Position numbers and translations under genes: made by a program
The notes under the pieces: generated by a model
What the model was told of the DNA's origin: nothing
Seen by the model: the letters and a program-made list of their open reading frames with translations, nothing else
The model's database searches: none
In this document: positions 39,465 to 51,020 of the stretch, piece after piece
How the letters are laid out: every line of letters starts with the position of its first letter
Numbering within the stretch: the first letter of the stretch is position 1
Assembly (NCBI GenBank): GCA_905221605.1
Contig: CAJNDS010002083.1
Coordinates: 62,001-126,000 of the forward strand
Length of the DNA: 64,000 bases
From: Symbiodinium natans
Lineage: Eukaryota; Sar; Dinophyceae; Suessiales; Symbiodiniaceae
Reading direction: 5' to 3'

Positions 39465-42235
39465 CAGAACTTAGGAATTTAAGGAATTTAAAGAATTTAA
39501 GGAGGCCGGGCCGTAATTTAATTTTTTTTTAAATCCTTAAATTCCTAAATTAGGGCTCATTTAGGAATTTAAGGAATTTAAAGAATTTAAAGAGGCCTAA
39601 ATGCGTTAAATTCCTTAAATTCCTAAATTAGCCCTAATTTAGGAATTTAAGGAATTTAAAGGATTTAAAGAGGCCGAAATTCTTAAAATTCCTTAAATTC
39701 CTAAATTAGGGCTAATTTAGGAATTTAAGGAATTTAAAGAATTTAAAGAGGCCGAAATTCTTTAAATTCCTTAAATTCCTAAATTAAATTAAATTGGTTC
39801 TGGGCCGTAATTTAAAATTTTATAAATTCCTTAAATTCCTTAAATTCCTTAAATTCCTTAAATTCCTAAATTAGGGCTAATTTAGGAATTTAAGGAATTA
39901 AAGGAATTTAAAGAGGCCTAAATTCTTTAAATTCCTTAAATTCCTAAATTAGGGCTATTTTAGGAATTTAAGGAATTTAAAGAATTTAAAGAGGCCGAAA
40001 TTCTTTAAATTCCTTAAATTCCTAAATTAAATTAAATTGGTTCTGGGCCGTAATTTAAAATTTTATAAATTCCTTAAATTCCTTAAATTCCTTAAATTCC
40101 TTAAATTCCTTAAATTCCTTAAATTCCTAAATTAGGGCTAATTTAGGAATTTAAGGAATTTAAAGAATTTAAAGAGGCCTAAATTCTTTAAATTCCTTAA
40201 ATTCCTAAATTAGCCCAATTTAAGGAATTTAAGGAATTTAAGGAATTTAAGGAATTTAAAAAATTTTAAATTAGGGCCCAGAACCAATTTAATTTAATTT
40301 AGGAATTTAAGGAATTTAAAGAATTTAAAGAGGCCTAAATTCTTTAAATTCCTTAAATTCCTAAATTAACCCTAATTTAGGAATTTAAGGAATTTAAAGA
40401 ATTTAAAGAGGCCGAAATTCTCTAAATTCCTTAAATTCCTAAATTAAATTAAATTGGTTCTGGGCCGTAATTTAAAATTTTATAAATTCCTTAAATTCCT
40501 AAATTAGGGCTAATTTAGGAATTTAAGGAATTTAAAGAATTTAAAGAGGCCTAAATTCTTTAAATTCCTTAAATTCCTAAATTAGCCCTAATTTAGGAAT
40601 TTAAGGAATTTAAGGAACTTAAGGAATTTAAAAAATTTTAAATTAGGGCCCAGAACCAATTTAATTTAGTTTAGGAATTTAAGGAATTTAAAGAATTTAA
40701 AGAGGCATAAATTCTTTAAATTCCTTAAATTCCTAAATTAACCCTAATTTAGGACTTTAAGGAATTTAAAGAATTTAAAGAGGCCGAAATTCTTTAAATT
40801 CCTTAAATTCCTAAATTAAATTAAATTGGTTCTGGGCCGTAATTTAAAATTTTATAAATTCCTTAAATTCCTTAAATTCCTTAAATTCCTTAAATTCCTA
40901 AATTAGGGCTAATTTAGGAATTTAAGGAAAATAAAGAATTTAAAGAGGCCTAAATTCTTTAAATTCCTTAAATTCCTAAATTAGCCCTAATTTAGGAATT
41001 TAAGGAATTTAAGGAACTTAAGGAATTTAAAAAATTTTAAATTAGGGCCCAGAACCAATTTAATTTAGTTTAGGAATTTAAGGAATTTAAAGAATTTAAA
41101 GAGGCATAAATTCTTTAAATTCCTTAAATTCCTAAATTAACCCTAATTTAGGACTTTAAGGAATTTAAAGAATTTAAAGAGGCCGAAATTCTTTAAATTC
41201 CTTAAATTCCTAAATTAAATTTAAAGAGGCCTAAATTCTTTAAATTCCTTAAATTCCTAAATTAGCCCTAATTTAGGAATTTAAGGAATTTAAGGAATTT
41301 AAGGAATTTAAGGAATTTAAAAAATTTTAAATTAGGGCCCAGAACCAATTTAATTTAGGAATTTAAGGAATTTAATGAATTTAAAGAGGCCTAAATTCTT
41401 TAAATTTCTTAAATTCCTAAATTAGCCCTAATTTAGGAATTTAAGGATTTTAAGGAATTTAAAAAATTTTAAATTAGGGCCCAGAACCAATTTAATTTAA
41501 TTTAGGAATTTAAGGAATTTAAAGAATTTAAAGAGGCCTAAATTCTTTAAATTCCTTAAATTCCTAAATTAGCCCTAATTTAGGAATTTAAGGAATTTAA
41601 GGAATTTAAGGAATTTATAAAATTTTAAATTAGGGCCCAGAACCAATTTAATTTAATTTAGGAATTTAAGGAATTTAAAGAATTTGAAGAGGCCTAAATG
41701 GTTTAAATTCCTTAAATTCCTAAATTAGCCCTAATTTAGGAATTTAAGGAATTTAAGGAATTTAAAAAAATTTAAATTAGGGCCCAGAACCAATTTAATT
41801 TAATTTAGGAATTTAAGGAATTTAAAGAATTTAAAGAGGCCTAAATTCTTTAAATTCCTTAAATTCCTAAATTAGCCCCAATTTAGGAATTTAAGGAATT
41901 TAAGGAATTTAAGGAATTTAAAAAATTTTAAATTAGGGCCCAGAACTAATTTAATTTAATTTAGGAATTTAAGGAGTTTAAAGAATTCAAAGAGGCCTAA
42001 ATTCTTTAAATTCCTTAAATTCCTAAATTAGGGCTAATTTAGGAACTTAAGGAATGTAAAAAAAATTAAATTTGGGCCCAGAACCAATTTAATTTAATTT
42101 AGGAATTTCAGGAATTTAAAGAATTTAAAGAGGCCTAAATTCTTTAAATTCCTTAAATTCCTAAATTAGGGCTAAGTTAGGAATTTAAGGAATTTAAGGA
42201 GTTTAAGGAATTTAAAAATTTTAAATACTTTAAAA
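39465..42235. repeat. AT-rich palindromic satellite, about 2.8 kb
   Basis: Built from two 9-mers, GGAATTTAA and its complement TTAAATTCC, arranged as palindromes. A typical module is TAGGAATTTAAGGAATTTAA, AGAATTTAAAGAGGCC, AATTCTTTAAATTCCTTAAA, TTCCTAAATTAG. GGGCCCAGAACCAATTTAAT or its complement marks module joints. Dozens of modules in both orientations; no exon seen. Confidence 0.95.
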
Positions 42236-42239
42236 CACC

Positions 42240-42365
42240 CTTTAAAGGTTTAAAAGTTTTAACATTTTTAAGGGTTTAAAATTTTTACAAGTTTTAGAAG
42301 CTTTGGTGGTCTAAGGCGTTTTACAAGTTTTAAACGTTTAAAAGTTTAAATATCATCACATAGGA
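42240..42365. other. AT-rich spacer
   Basis: TTTTAAA/TTTAAAG-rich sequence linking the palindromic satellite to the 87-bp satellite. Nothing else seen. Confidence 0.6.
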
Positions 42366-42366
42366 A

Positions 42367-42900
42367 GAGCAGCCCGATTTGGCCAAATTTTGCCCGAAAG
42401 CTGCCCGGCAAATTTTGGCCAAATCGAGCCGCGCCTTTCTGATTGCATGCAAGGAGCAGCCCGATTTGGCCAAATTTTGCCCGAAAGCTGCCCGGCAAAA
42501 TTTGGCCAAATCGAGCCGCGCCTTTCTGATCGCATACAAGGAGCAGCCCGATTTGGCCAAATTTTGCCCGAAAGCTGCCCGGCAAAATTTGGCCAAATCG
42601 AGCCGCGCCTTTCTGATCGCATGCAAGGAGCAGCCCGATTTGGCCAAATTTTGCCCGAAAGCTGCCCGGCAAAATTTGGCCAAATCGAGCCGCGCCTTTC
42701 TCATCACATACAAAGAGCAGCCCGATTTGGCCAAATTTTGCCCGAAAGCAGCCCGGCAAAATTTGGCCAAATCGAGCCGCGCCTTTCTGACCGCACACAA
42801 AGAGCCCGATTTGGCCAAATTTTGCCCGAAAGCTGCCCGGCAAAATTTGGCCAAATCGAGCCGCGCCTTTCTCATCACATACAAAGAGCAGCCCATTTTG
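42367..42900. repeat. 87-bp palindromic satellite, six units
   Basis: Units begin at 42367, 42454, 42541, 42628, 42715 and 42802 (84 bp, lacking CAG), then a truncated one at 42886. Each carries GATTTGGCCAAATTTTGCC and its exact complement around CGAAAGCTGCCC. Lengths are multiples of three, so several frames stay open on both strands. Because of the palindrome, plus (DLAKFCPKAARQNLAKS) and minus (DLAKFCRAAFGQNLAKS) peptides look alike. No start or splice context supports real coding. Confidence 0.9.
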
Positions 42901-42924
42901 CCAAAAGTTTTAAAAGTTTAAAGT

Positions 42925-43135
42925 AAAATTCTAAATTAGGGCCCAGAACCAATTTAATTTAATTTAGAGTTTAAGGAATTTAGAGAATTTAAAGATGCCT
43001 AAATTCTTTAAGTTCCTTAAATTCCTAAATTATCACTAATTTAGGAATTGAAGGAATTTTTGAAATTTAAAACACAACGCCGAAATTCGCTCAATTCCAG
43101 AGGAATTTAGCGAAATTTTTAAATTTTCGATTTTT
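42925..43135. repeat. Resumption of the palindromic satellite
   Basis: GGGCCCAGAACCAATTTAAT and TTAAATTCCTAAATTA modules continue after the 87-bp block, so that block was inserted into, or grew within, the older satellite. Confidence 0.8.
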
Positions 43136-43149
43136 TTAAAGTATTTATT

Positions 43150-43315
43150 CACCATCATCCCCCATCATCCCCCATCATCTTCATCATCCCCCATCATCCC
43201 CCATCATCTTCATCATGCCCCATCATCCCCCATCATCTTCATTATCCCCCATCATACCCCATCATCTTCATCATGCCCCATCATCCCCCATCATCTTCAT
43301 CATCCCCCATCATCT
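43150..43315. repeat. CCCATCATC minisatellite
   Basis: CCCCCATCATC and TTCATCATC units, about fifteen copies. Confidence 0.95.
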
Positions 43316-44216
43316 TCAGCAGAGAAGAAGGCAAGGTTTTTTGAAGATAAAAAGGGGTCCCGGGGTCTCAGGGTTTAGGGGGTAGGCGCTTAGGCGCTTA
43401 GGAGCTTAGGAGCTTAGGGTTTAGGGTTTAGGCGCGTAGGCGCTCAGGAGCTTAAGAGCTTAGGAGTTGATGGTTTAGGGTTTAGGGTTTAAGGGATTAG
43501 GGGGTAGGCGCTCAAGCGCCCAGGCGCTTAGGAGCTTAGGAGCCTAGGTTTTAGGGTTTAAGGTCTATAAGGGTTTAGGGGGTAGGCGCTTAGGCGCTCA
43601 GGAGCTTAAGAGCTCAGGAGCCGGGACCCAGGGACCCCTTTTAAATTTTATGATTTCCTTAAAACCCTTAAAATCTTGAAAGCCCGGGCCTTCTAGATTT
43701 TGAGGGTTTTAAGGTTTTTTCAAAGTTAAAAGGCGGGGAGGCCCAGCGCCTGCCCCTTAATCCTTAAACCCTAAACCCTAAGCTCCTAAGCTCTCAGGCT
43801 CCTTAGCGCCTAAGCGCCTCCCCCCTCAACCCTTAAACCTTAAACCCTAAGCTCCTAAGCTCCTAAGCGCCTACCCCCTAGATCCATAAACCCTAAGCTC
43901 CAAAGCTCCCTAAGCTTCTCAGCGCCTACCCCCTAAACCCTTAAACCCTAAACCCTAAGCTCCTAAGGTCCTAAGCGCCTAAGTACCCCTAAACCCTTAA
44001 ACCCTCCTAAGCTCCTAAGCTCCTCAGCGCCTACCCCCCAAACCCATAAACCTTAAATCAAACCCTTTCAACCCTAAGCTCCTAGGCTCCGAAACCCAGA
44101 AACCTAAACCCCTTACTCTCAGCTCCCAAGCTCCTCAGCGCCCACCCCCTACACCCTGAAACCCCGGGGCCCCTTTCAAATTTTAAAAAGCCCTTGCCTC
44201 CTTCTCTACTGAAATG
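43316..44216. repeat. About 0.9-kb inverted repeat (foldback)
   Basis: Left arm CAGCAGAGAAGAAGGCAAGG, then AAAAAGGGGTCCCGGGGTCT. Right arm, complemented, CAGTAGAGAAGGAGGCAAGG, then GAAAGGGGCCCCGGGGTTTC. Inside, GTAGGCGCTTAGG/GGAGCTTAGG units on the left mirror CCTAAGCTCC/CCTAAGCGCC units on the right. The centre lies near 43690 (GCCCGGGC). Confidence 0.75.
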
Positions 44217-44264
44217 TTCTAGGTTTTAAGGATTTTGAGAGATTTGAATATTTTAAAAGGAGCT

Positions 44265-44540
44265 TTCGTTTTTGAGGTTGAGGGCACGTTAGGGCTGACA
44301 AAAGTCCTTTGCTAGGGTTTACAAAAAACCCTTTCGCTTAAACGTGTTTACAACATGCTTTCGTTTTTGAGGATGGGGGCACAGCAAGGTTTACAAAGAT
44401 CCTTTCGTTTTTGAAGTTGAGGACACACTAGGGTTTACACAACAACTGACGTTTTGACGTTGCAGGCACACCAGGTTGATAAACAACCCTTTCGTTTTTG
44501 ATGTCGAGGACATATCAAGGTTCAAACCGAGTCTTTCGTT
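44265..44540 (+). repeat. About 60-bp minisatellite
   Basis: Four to five imperfect units carrying CCTTTCGTTTTTGAGGTTGA followed by GGCACACTAGGGTTTACA. Confidence 0.65.
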
Positions 44541-44544
44541 AAAA

Positions 44545-44870
44545 AATGATGGCGCTTTTAGGTTTTGCAAGACAACAGCTTCGTTAACCTTGTTGCAGTC
44601 TTACGTTTTCAATCCTTTAAGAAGTTTACCAGGCTACAAGAAGAGCATTTTTGTAAATAAATGGTATGATTGAGGTCTTAGGTCCGCACTCTAAACTTTA
44701 ATATTTTGCACTAACCATAACTAAAACTGTTTGCATCGTTCAGTTACTGTGATTTTTGCCCAATGTTGATATCTTGGGCCTCCTGAATATTATGAAAAAA
44801 ACTCAAGACCTCAATTCGACTCTTCAAAATCTTTAAATCATGGGCCCTCTAACAGAACACCTTTTAAATG
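44545..44870. other. No gene seen
   Basis: Moderately AT-rich unique DNA. The short frame to 44673 extends from the minisatellite and is not convincing. Confidence 0.5.
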
Positions 44871-44897
44871 GCTCAGCGTGGTTCTTTTTATTCATCG

Positions 44898-45002
44898 CAT
44901 CTCTCTCTCTCTCTCTCTCTCTTTCTCTTTCACTCTCGCTTTCTCTCTTTCACTCTCTCTCTCTTCTCTTTGTCTCTGTCGCTCTCGTTCTCTCTCTCTC
45001 AA
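44898..45002 (+). repeat. (CT)n polypyrimidine tract
   Basis: CTCTCTCTTT-type run, opening a block with strong pyrimidine/purine strand bias that continues to 49.4 kb. Confidence 0.95.
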
Positions 45003-48000
45003 CCACAGAAAGTCAAGGGTGAGAAAGAAGAGTGAAGGTACAGACAAGAGAGGGGGGAGAGGAGGAGTTCTGCTTGATCCTTCTCACTACCCTCTATCTA
45101 CCTACATCTCTCTGTCAATTTTTTCTCTTGTTGGAAACGGGGGACAGGATCTTCTGTCCTCTTTTCCCCTCTCGCAGTCTTCTCTCAAACCCCTGGGAGG
45201 CCCTTTCAGGGAGCCCTTTAGGGAAGCCCCCTTGCGAAAACTGCAGGCCCCTGATGGATATTGAAAGACGCAGATTCACAGAAGAAGGGAAGGAGAACAA
45301 CAAATACGGAGCAAGGGATAGAGAAACGGAAAAAGGAGAGAGAAGCAACTGTCCTCTCCAAGCTGTTTTCAGAGTGACCCCAAAGACCGGGGTGGCCACT
45401 CGAAAGCATCCCCTTCTTGAAACAAACAAAAGGCAGGAACCCCTTCTTTCAAAGAATCCGTGTCAGAAGAAAAAAGGATACTGCGATAGCCCCTCATTCG
45501 TATTTTAATTCCTTCCAGATGCTTTCGGCTCTTTTCCTTGATAGATGAGTGGGTCCGTCCTCTTCTTTTGGGGTGGGAGAGCTTATTTTCTTAGAATGAG
45601 CCCTTCCGTGTAGTCTTAATCAGAGGTAGCCCGGCCTATGTTGAATACAGATAAGGGCGTTGTCCTGAAAGGCTCTCCTGTTCTAAGGAACACCATGAAC
45701 GATAGAAGCCTTCATTTGAAACGGAATCAAAGAGCCCATCCAACATTTCAATAGATGACAGGATTTCGCTGTTTGCTATTGTCTTTAACAAGCTCTCTTT
45801 CTCCTTCCTTTCGTTCTCCCTCTGCGTGCGCCCGCCTTCTGCACTCTCCCTTTCTTGCGTCCCCTCTGCGGGCCCTTTCTTCCTCTGCTCCTTTTGTCAT
45901 TACGTAGGGGGGATAATTAGACGAAGGGCAAGGTTAAGCAAGGGGAATGAAGAGAATGATATGATGGAAGGAGGACTTCTCCTGCTCCTTGTAACTACCT
46001 TCCACACTTCTCTACATGTCTACATGATCTTTTCCCTTGTTTTTCTTCTTAGCAACACGGGGAAAGGGTCCTCCTCTCACGCCTCTCTTTCACTCTTGGA
46101 GGCCCCTGGATGGCACTCTCTGAAGGCCGGCTGAAACTCTTGTGGAGGCTTAGAGGGGTTTGGAGTGTGTGGAAAGAGGCAGTGCAGGACCATGTCCAGA
46201 ACAGATCCTGTATACAGGGTCTGCCTCCTAAAGTCAGAATGAGTAATGAACAGAAAGCACCAGGGGGCACCGAGTGAGAGAGACGGAGACAGATAGAGAA
46301 GCAAAGAAAAGGAGACAGTAATCAGGGAGAAGAGGAAGAAGGAAGACAGTGGAAGAGCGACAGATATGGAAACAGGGTGAAGGAAGCAGAAATAATGAAG
46401 AAGAGGAAGGAGGAAGCGACGGTGAAAAGAGGACCGCTTGGAGAACAAAAAGGAGACAGAGAAGATCAAGAAGATCAAGAAGAAAAGAGAAGAGGTAGGG
46501 CAGGACACTTGTTTTTGTTATCCACTGTTGCTTTTCCTTTCCCCATACACTTTTTTCCCGAGCATCGCTCACTCCTTTCTTCCACGGTCTTTGTCCTTCA
46601 TTTCCCCTCTCTATCTCCTATCCTCTCTCTAGCTTTCCTTCCCTTCTTTTCCCATGTTCGTTCTCATCCTCTCTCCGCTCTCCCTTTTCTCGCGTCCATG
46701 CCATGAGCCTTTCCTCCTCTGTTCCTTTTGTCATTAAGTAGGAGGATAGAGCATGGGCAAGGTTCAGCAAGGAGAACGAAGGGAATGATAAGATGGAAGG
46801 AGGACTTGTCCTGCTCCTTCTAACTACCTTCCACACCTCTCTACATGTCTCTGAGTCTTTGTTCTTTTCTCTTGCTTTTCTTCTTAGCAATGTGGGGAAA
46901 GGGTCCTCCTCTCACACCTCTCCTTCACTCTTGGAGACCCCTTGGGGACGCTCCCTGAAAGCTGCCTGACACTCTTGGAGAAGGCTCAGAGGGTTTGGAG
47001 TGTGTGGAAAAAGGCAGCGCAGGGCCATGTCCAGATCAGTGCCTCGTAAAACAGAAAGGATGAGCAATGAACGGAAAACGCCGGGGGGCGCCGGAGTGAG
47101 GGAGATGGAGACAGATAGAGACTTGGGAGAAGAGGAAGAAGGAAGACAGCGGAAGAGGGACAGCGCGGAAACGGGGTGAAGGAAACAGAAACAATGAAGC
47201 AGGGGAAGCAGGAAGCGATGGTGAAAACAGGACCACTTGGAGAACAGAAAGGAGACAGAGAAGATCAAGAAGAAAAGAGAATAGGTAGGGCAGGACACCT
47301 GTTTTTGTTATCCACTGTTCCTTTTCCTCACCCTTACGCTTATTTCCCGAGCATCGCTCACTCCTTTCTTCCACGGCCTTCGTCCTTCATTTCCCCTCTC
47401 TATCTCTCTGTCCTCTCTCTAGCTCTCCTTCCCTTCTTTTCCCATGTTCGTTCTCATCCTCTCTCCGCTCTCCCTTTTCTCGCGTCCATGCCATGAGCCT
47501 TTCCTCCTCTGTTCCTTTTGTCATTAAGTAGGAGGATAGAACACGGGCAAAGTTAAGCAGGGAGAATGAAGGAATGATAAGATGGAAGGAGGACTCGTCC
47601 TGCTCCGTCTAACTACCTTCCACACCTCGCTACATGTCTCTGAATCTTTATTCTTTTCTCTTGCTTTTCTTCTTAGCAATGTGGGGAAAGGGTCCTCCTC
47701 TCACACCTCTCCTTCACTCTCGGAGGCCCCTTGGGGGCGCTCCCTGAAGGCTGCCTGAAACTCTTGTGGAGGCTTAGAGGGGTTTGGAGTGTGTGGAAAA
47801 AGGCAGTGCAGGGCCATGTCCAGCCCAGGACCCATCGTTTGTACAGGGTCTGCCTCGTAGAGTCAGAAAGGCTGAGCAATGAACGGAAAACACCGTGGGG
47901 CGCCGGAGTGAGAGAGATGGAGACAGATGGAGAAGCAAAGAGAAGGAGACAGTAGTCATGAAATAGAGGAAGAAGGGAGACAGTGGAAGAGCGACAGATA

Positions 48001-48589
48001 GGGAAACAGGGTGAAGGAAACAGAAACAATGAAGAAGAGGAAGGAGGAAGCGACGGTGAAAAGAGGACTGCTTGGAGAACAAAAAGGAGTGAGAGAAGAT
48101 CAAGAAGATCAAGAAGAAAAGAGAAGAGGTAGGGCAGGACACTTGTTTTTGTTATCCACTGTTCCTTTTCCTTTCCCCTTACACTTTTTTCCCGAGCATC
48201 GCTCACTCCTTTCTTCCACGGTCTTTGTCCTTCATTTCTCCTCTCTATCTTTCTATCCTCTCTCTAGCTCTCCTTCCTTTCTTTTCCCATGTTCGTTCTC
48301 CTCCTTTCTCCGCTCCCCCTTTTCTCGTGTCCATTCCATGAGCCTTTCCTCCTCTGTTCCTTTTGTCATTACGTAGGGGGATAAACCAAGGGCAAGGTTC
48401 AGCAACGAGAATGAAGGGAATGATAAGATGGATCGAGGACTTCTCCTGCTCCTTCTAACTACCTTCCACACCTCTCTACATGTCTCTGCGTTCTTTTCTC
48501 TTGTTCCCCACCCTCGGTGTGGGGTTGTTAGATTTTAAACTCAACTCTTCTCCTCGCCCGGAACTCTTCTCCTCGCCCAGTCTACTCCT

Positions 48590-48830
48590 CGCTCATTGCT
48601 GGAGCGCCCAACCCCAAAGTGTCCCTGGAATGCCCAACTCTAGAGTGTTCCTGGAGTGCCCAACCCAGGAGTCTCCCTGGAGACTCTCCCCCTGAAACCC
48701 CAAGCCCCAGAGTTTTCAGAGTGCCCAACCCCAGAAATCTTTGTGGGGTGCCCAACCCCCGGAGTGCCCAGCCCCAGAGTCCCTGGAGTGTCCAACCCCA
48801 GAGTATCTCCACCAAGAGAGGGTGGGGGTG
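48590..48830 (+). repeat. GTGCCCAACCCC minisatellite inserted between copies 3 and 4
   Basis: Ten or so units of GGAGTGCCCAACCCCAGAGT with variable spacers. Accounts for the longer spacing before copy 4. Confidence 0.85.
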
Positions 48831-48859
48831 TTCAAAGTAAAACTCCTCTCGCACCTTTC

Positions 48860-49103
48860 CTTCACTCTTGGAGGCCCCTTGAGGACGCTCCCTGAAGGCC
48901 GGTTGAAACGGTTGCGGAGGCTCAGAGGGGTTTGGAGTGTGTGGAAAGAGGCAGCGCAGGACCAGGTCCAGAACAGGGCCCATCGTTTGTACAGGGCCTG
49001 CCTCGAAAAGTCAGAAAAGATGAGCAATGAACAGAAAACACCGGGGGGCTCCGGAGTGAAAGAGATGGAGACAGATGGAGAAGCAAAGAGAAGGAGACAG
49101 TAG
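48860..49103 (+). CDS. Conserved short frame in the duplicated unit (copy 4)
   Basis: Frame around RLRGVWSVWKEAAQDQVQNR recurs as LLWRLRGVWSVWKKAVQGHV at about 47740, LLWRLRGVWSVWKEAVQDHV at about 46110 and LLEKAQRVWSVWKKAAQGHV at about 46960. It stays open through this core in all four copies, but downstream parts diverge or stop early in copies 1 and 2. It could be an old exon multiplied with the unit. Function unknown. Confidence 0.25.
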
Positions 49104-49439
49104 TCATGAAAAAAGAGGAAGAAGGGAGACAGTGGAAGAGCGACAGATAGGGAAACAGGGTGAAGGAAACAGAAACAATTAAGAAGAGGAAGGAGGAAGC
49201 GACGGTGAAAAGAGGGCCGCTTGGAGAACAAAAAGGGGTGAGAGAAGATCAAGAAGAAAAGAGAAGAGGTAGGGCAGGAAACTTGTTTTTGTTATCCACT
49301 GTTCCTTTTCCTTTCCCCTTACACCTTTTTCCCGAGCATCGCTCACTCCTTTCTTCCACGGTCTTTGTCCTTCATTTCCCCTCTCTATCTCCTATCCTCT
49401 CTCTAGCTCTCCTTCCTTTCTTTTCCCATGTTCGATGAA

Positions 49440-50400
49440 AATCCTGAGCTCAAGAGGCTAAATAAGCCTTAAGCAGACAAACCCTACCCATTCATCATTC
49501 ATCTCTAGGTTAACCCGAAAACCGACAACGAACCCTTAAACCCTTAAGTCCAAAGTACTAAATTCTAAACTCAAATTCCTATAAAACATTCGATGCCTCT
49601 GCCCAACCCAAACCTGGGCAGGAGAAGTTCAACCACGCCGCCGAGTTTTTTTTTGAAGTGTTGTTTCTTAAGTTTTTATTATGTTTAAAATATAAAACAA
49701 AAGAGATTGCCAAATAATACACAAAGGTCCATGCCACTTAGGATTTTAGGTTTTAGGGTGCAGGGTTTAGGGTTTAGGATTTAGGGTTTAGGGCTTAGGG
49801 TTTACAGAAATTGTATAGGGTTTGGGTCCCAATAACGTTTTGAGCGAAAGTTTTGAGCGAAAGTTTCTGTTTCAGAACCACAATTATTTCTTTGGGGCCT
49901 CCCGGCCCTGGCTGGCCTCCGGGGACTCTTTGGGTGGGAAGGCCCAGAGGCTTAACTAAATTAAGCGTTTGGCTTCCCAGGTGCTGTAGATGAATTTACT
50001 TAAACCCCGCCGATCAGCTGTTTTGACAAATGACCTGGGATACCACATACAATGACAATTCCTATTTATTCTGTCTTGAGGGTTCAGGATTTAGGATTTA
50101 GGGTTTCTTGTTTAGGGGTCTGGGGTTGAAGGGCTGAACAGGCTTTAGGGGCTTCAAAGGGCTGTAGGGGGTTTTAAGCGCTTTTAGGGGTTGTAAGGGC
50201 TTTAGGGGTTTTAGGGGCTTTGGGTGTCTTTAAGGCGCTTAAGGGTTGAGGGGTTAGGGTTTAGGGGTGTTGGGTTTCTGTGTTTGGGGCCTTTGGCTTT
50301 GGCGTTTTGGGCTTGGGGTGCGGGGCTTGGGGTTTCAGGGATTGGTTCCCCCTTAAGGGTGTTTGAGCGCTGTGGAGGTGTTTGACCAAAGGCCCGATGC
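49440..50400. other. Unique and G-rich degenerate repeat DNA, no gene seen
   Basis: 49440-49740 is unique and AT-rich with no splice-bounded exon. 49745-49815 has TTTAGGG-like units. 50080-50350 is composed of GGGGTTTTAGGGGCTTT-type degenerate units. Confidence 0.5.
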
Positions 50401-50404
50401 CTTG

Positions 50405-50660
50405 ATGCATAGGGTTTAGGGTTTAGTAGGGTTTAGGGTTTAGGGTTTAGGGTTTAGGGTTTAGGGTTTAGGGTTTAGGGTTTAGGGTTTAGGGTTTAGG
50501 GTTTAGGGTTTAGGGTTTAGGGTTAGGTTTAGGGTTTAGGGTTTAGGGTTTAGGGTTTAGGGTTTAGGGTTTAGGGTTTAGGGTTTAGGGTTTAGGGTTT
50601 AGGGTTTAGGGTTTAGGGTTTAGGGTTTAGGGTTTAGGGTTTAGGGTTTAGGGTTTGAAA
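50405..50660 (+). repeat. Long TTTAGGG array
   Basis: About 34 near-perfect TTTAGGG heptamers. Confidence 0.97.
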
Positions 50661-50759
50661 GCAGCAGCAAGTCTCATGGAATGGGGATCTTGCAAGTCTA
50701 AAGGGGCGCTAAGCACAACCAAACTCATCGGAAGAAAAAAACCCAATTTGTGAATACGA

Positions 50760-50836
50760 ACAGTCCTTAATCGGGAGTATAGTACCCCCTATTCTAATCC
50801 CTATTAAGAACCGTTAGCATAAGGGGGAACATCCCA
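50760..50836. mobile_element. Family A element, right half
   Basis: CAGTCCTTAATCGGGAGTAT to GCATAAGGGGGAACATCCCA; the left end is missing. Confidence 0.6.
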
Positions 50837-50924
50837 AAACCCAATCTACATTAGTACCATGCCTGGATCAACGGAGCCCGGCAAAATCCTAAACCCTACC
50901 CCCTGTCTGCCCCATCAAAAGCCA

Positions 50925-51020
50925 AGTTTAGGGTTTAGGGTTTAGGGTTTAGGGTTTAGGGTTTAGGGTTTAGGGTTTAGGGTTTAGGGTTTAGGGTTTA
51001 GGGTTAGGGCTTAGGGCTTA
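50925..51020 (+). repeat. TTTAGGG array
   Basis: Twelve TTTAGGG units, ending in CTTAGGG. Confidence 0.95.

Larger units (their letters stand above)
45785..49437 (+). repeat. Four-copy segmental tandem duplication, unit about 0.8 kb
   Basis: Equivalent points (GTCCTCCTCTCACACCTCTC) fall at 46068, 46903, 47692 and about 48838. Spacing is 835 and 789 bp, then about 1150 where extra DNA is inserted. A more diverged copy seems to lie at 45020-45540. Each unit has a pyrimidine-rich end with TTTTCTTCTTAG|CA and a purine-rich end with AGAAGAG|GTAGGGC, so a 440-nt exon could be imagined. Only one short frame is kept in all copies (next entry). Confidence 0.85.

Noticed and set aside
42330-42921. Long open frames on both strands of the 87-bp satellite as genuine genes
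   Set aside because: Unit length divisible by three and an internal palindrome keep several frames open by construction. No start context or splice site supports any one of them.
44840-45264. Ser/Leu-rich signal-like ORFs
   Set aside because: They are translations of the (CT)n tract.
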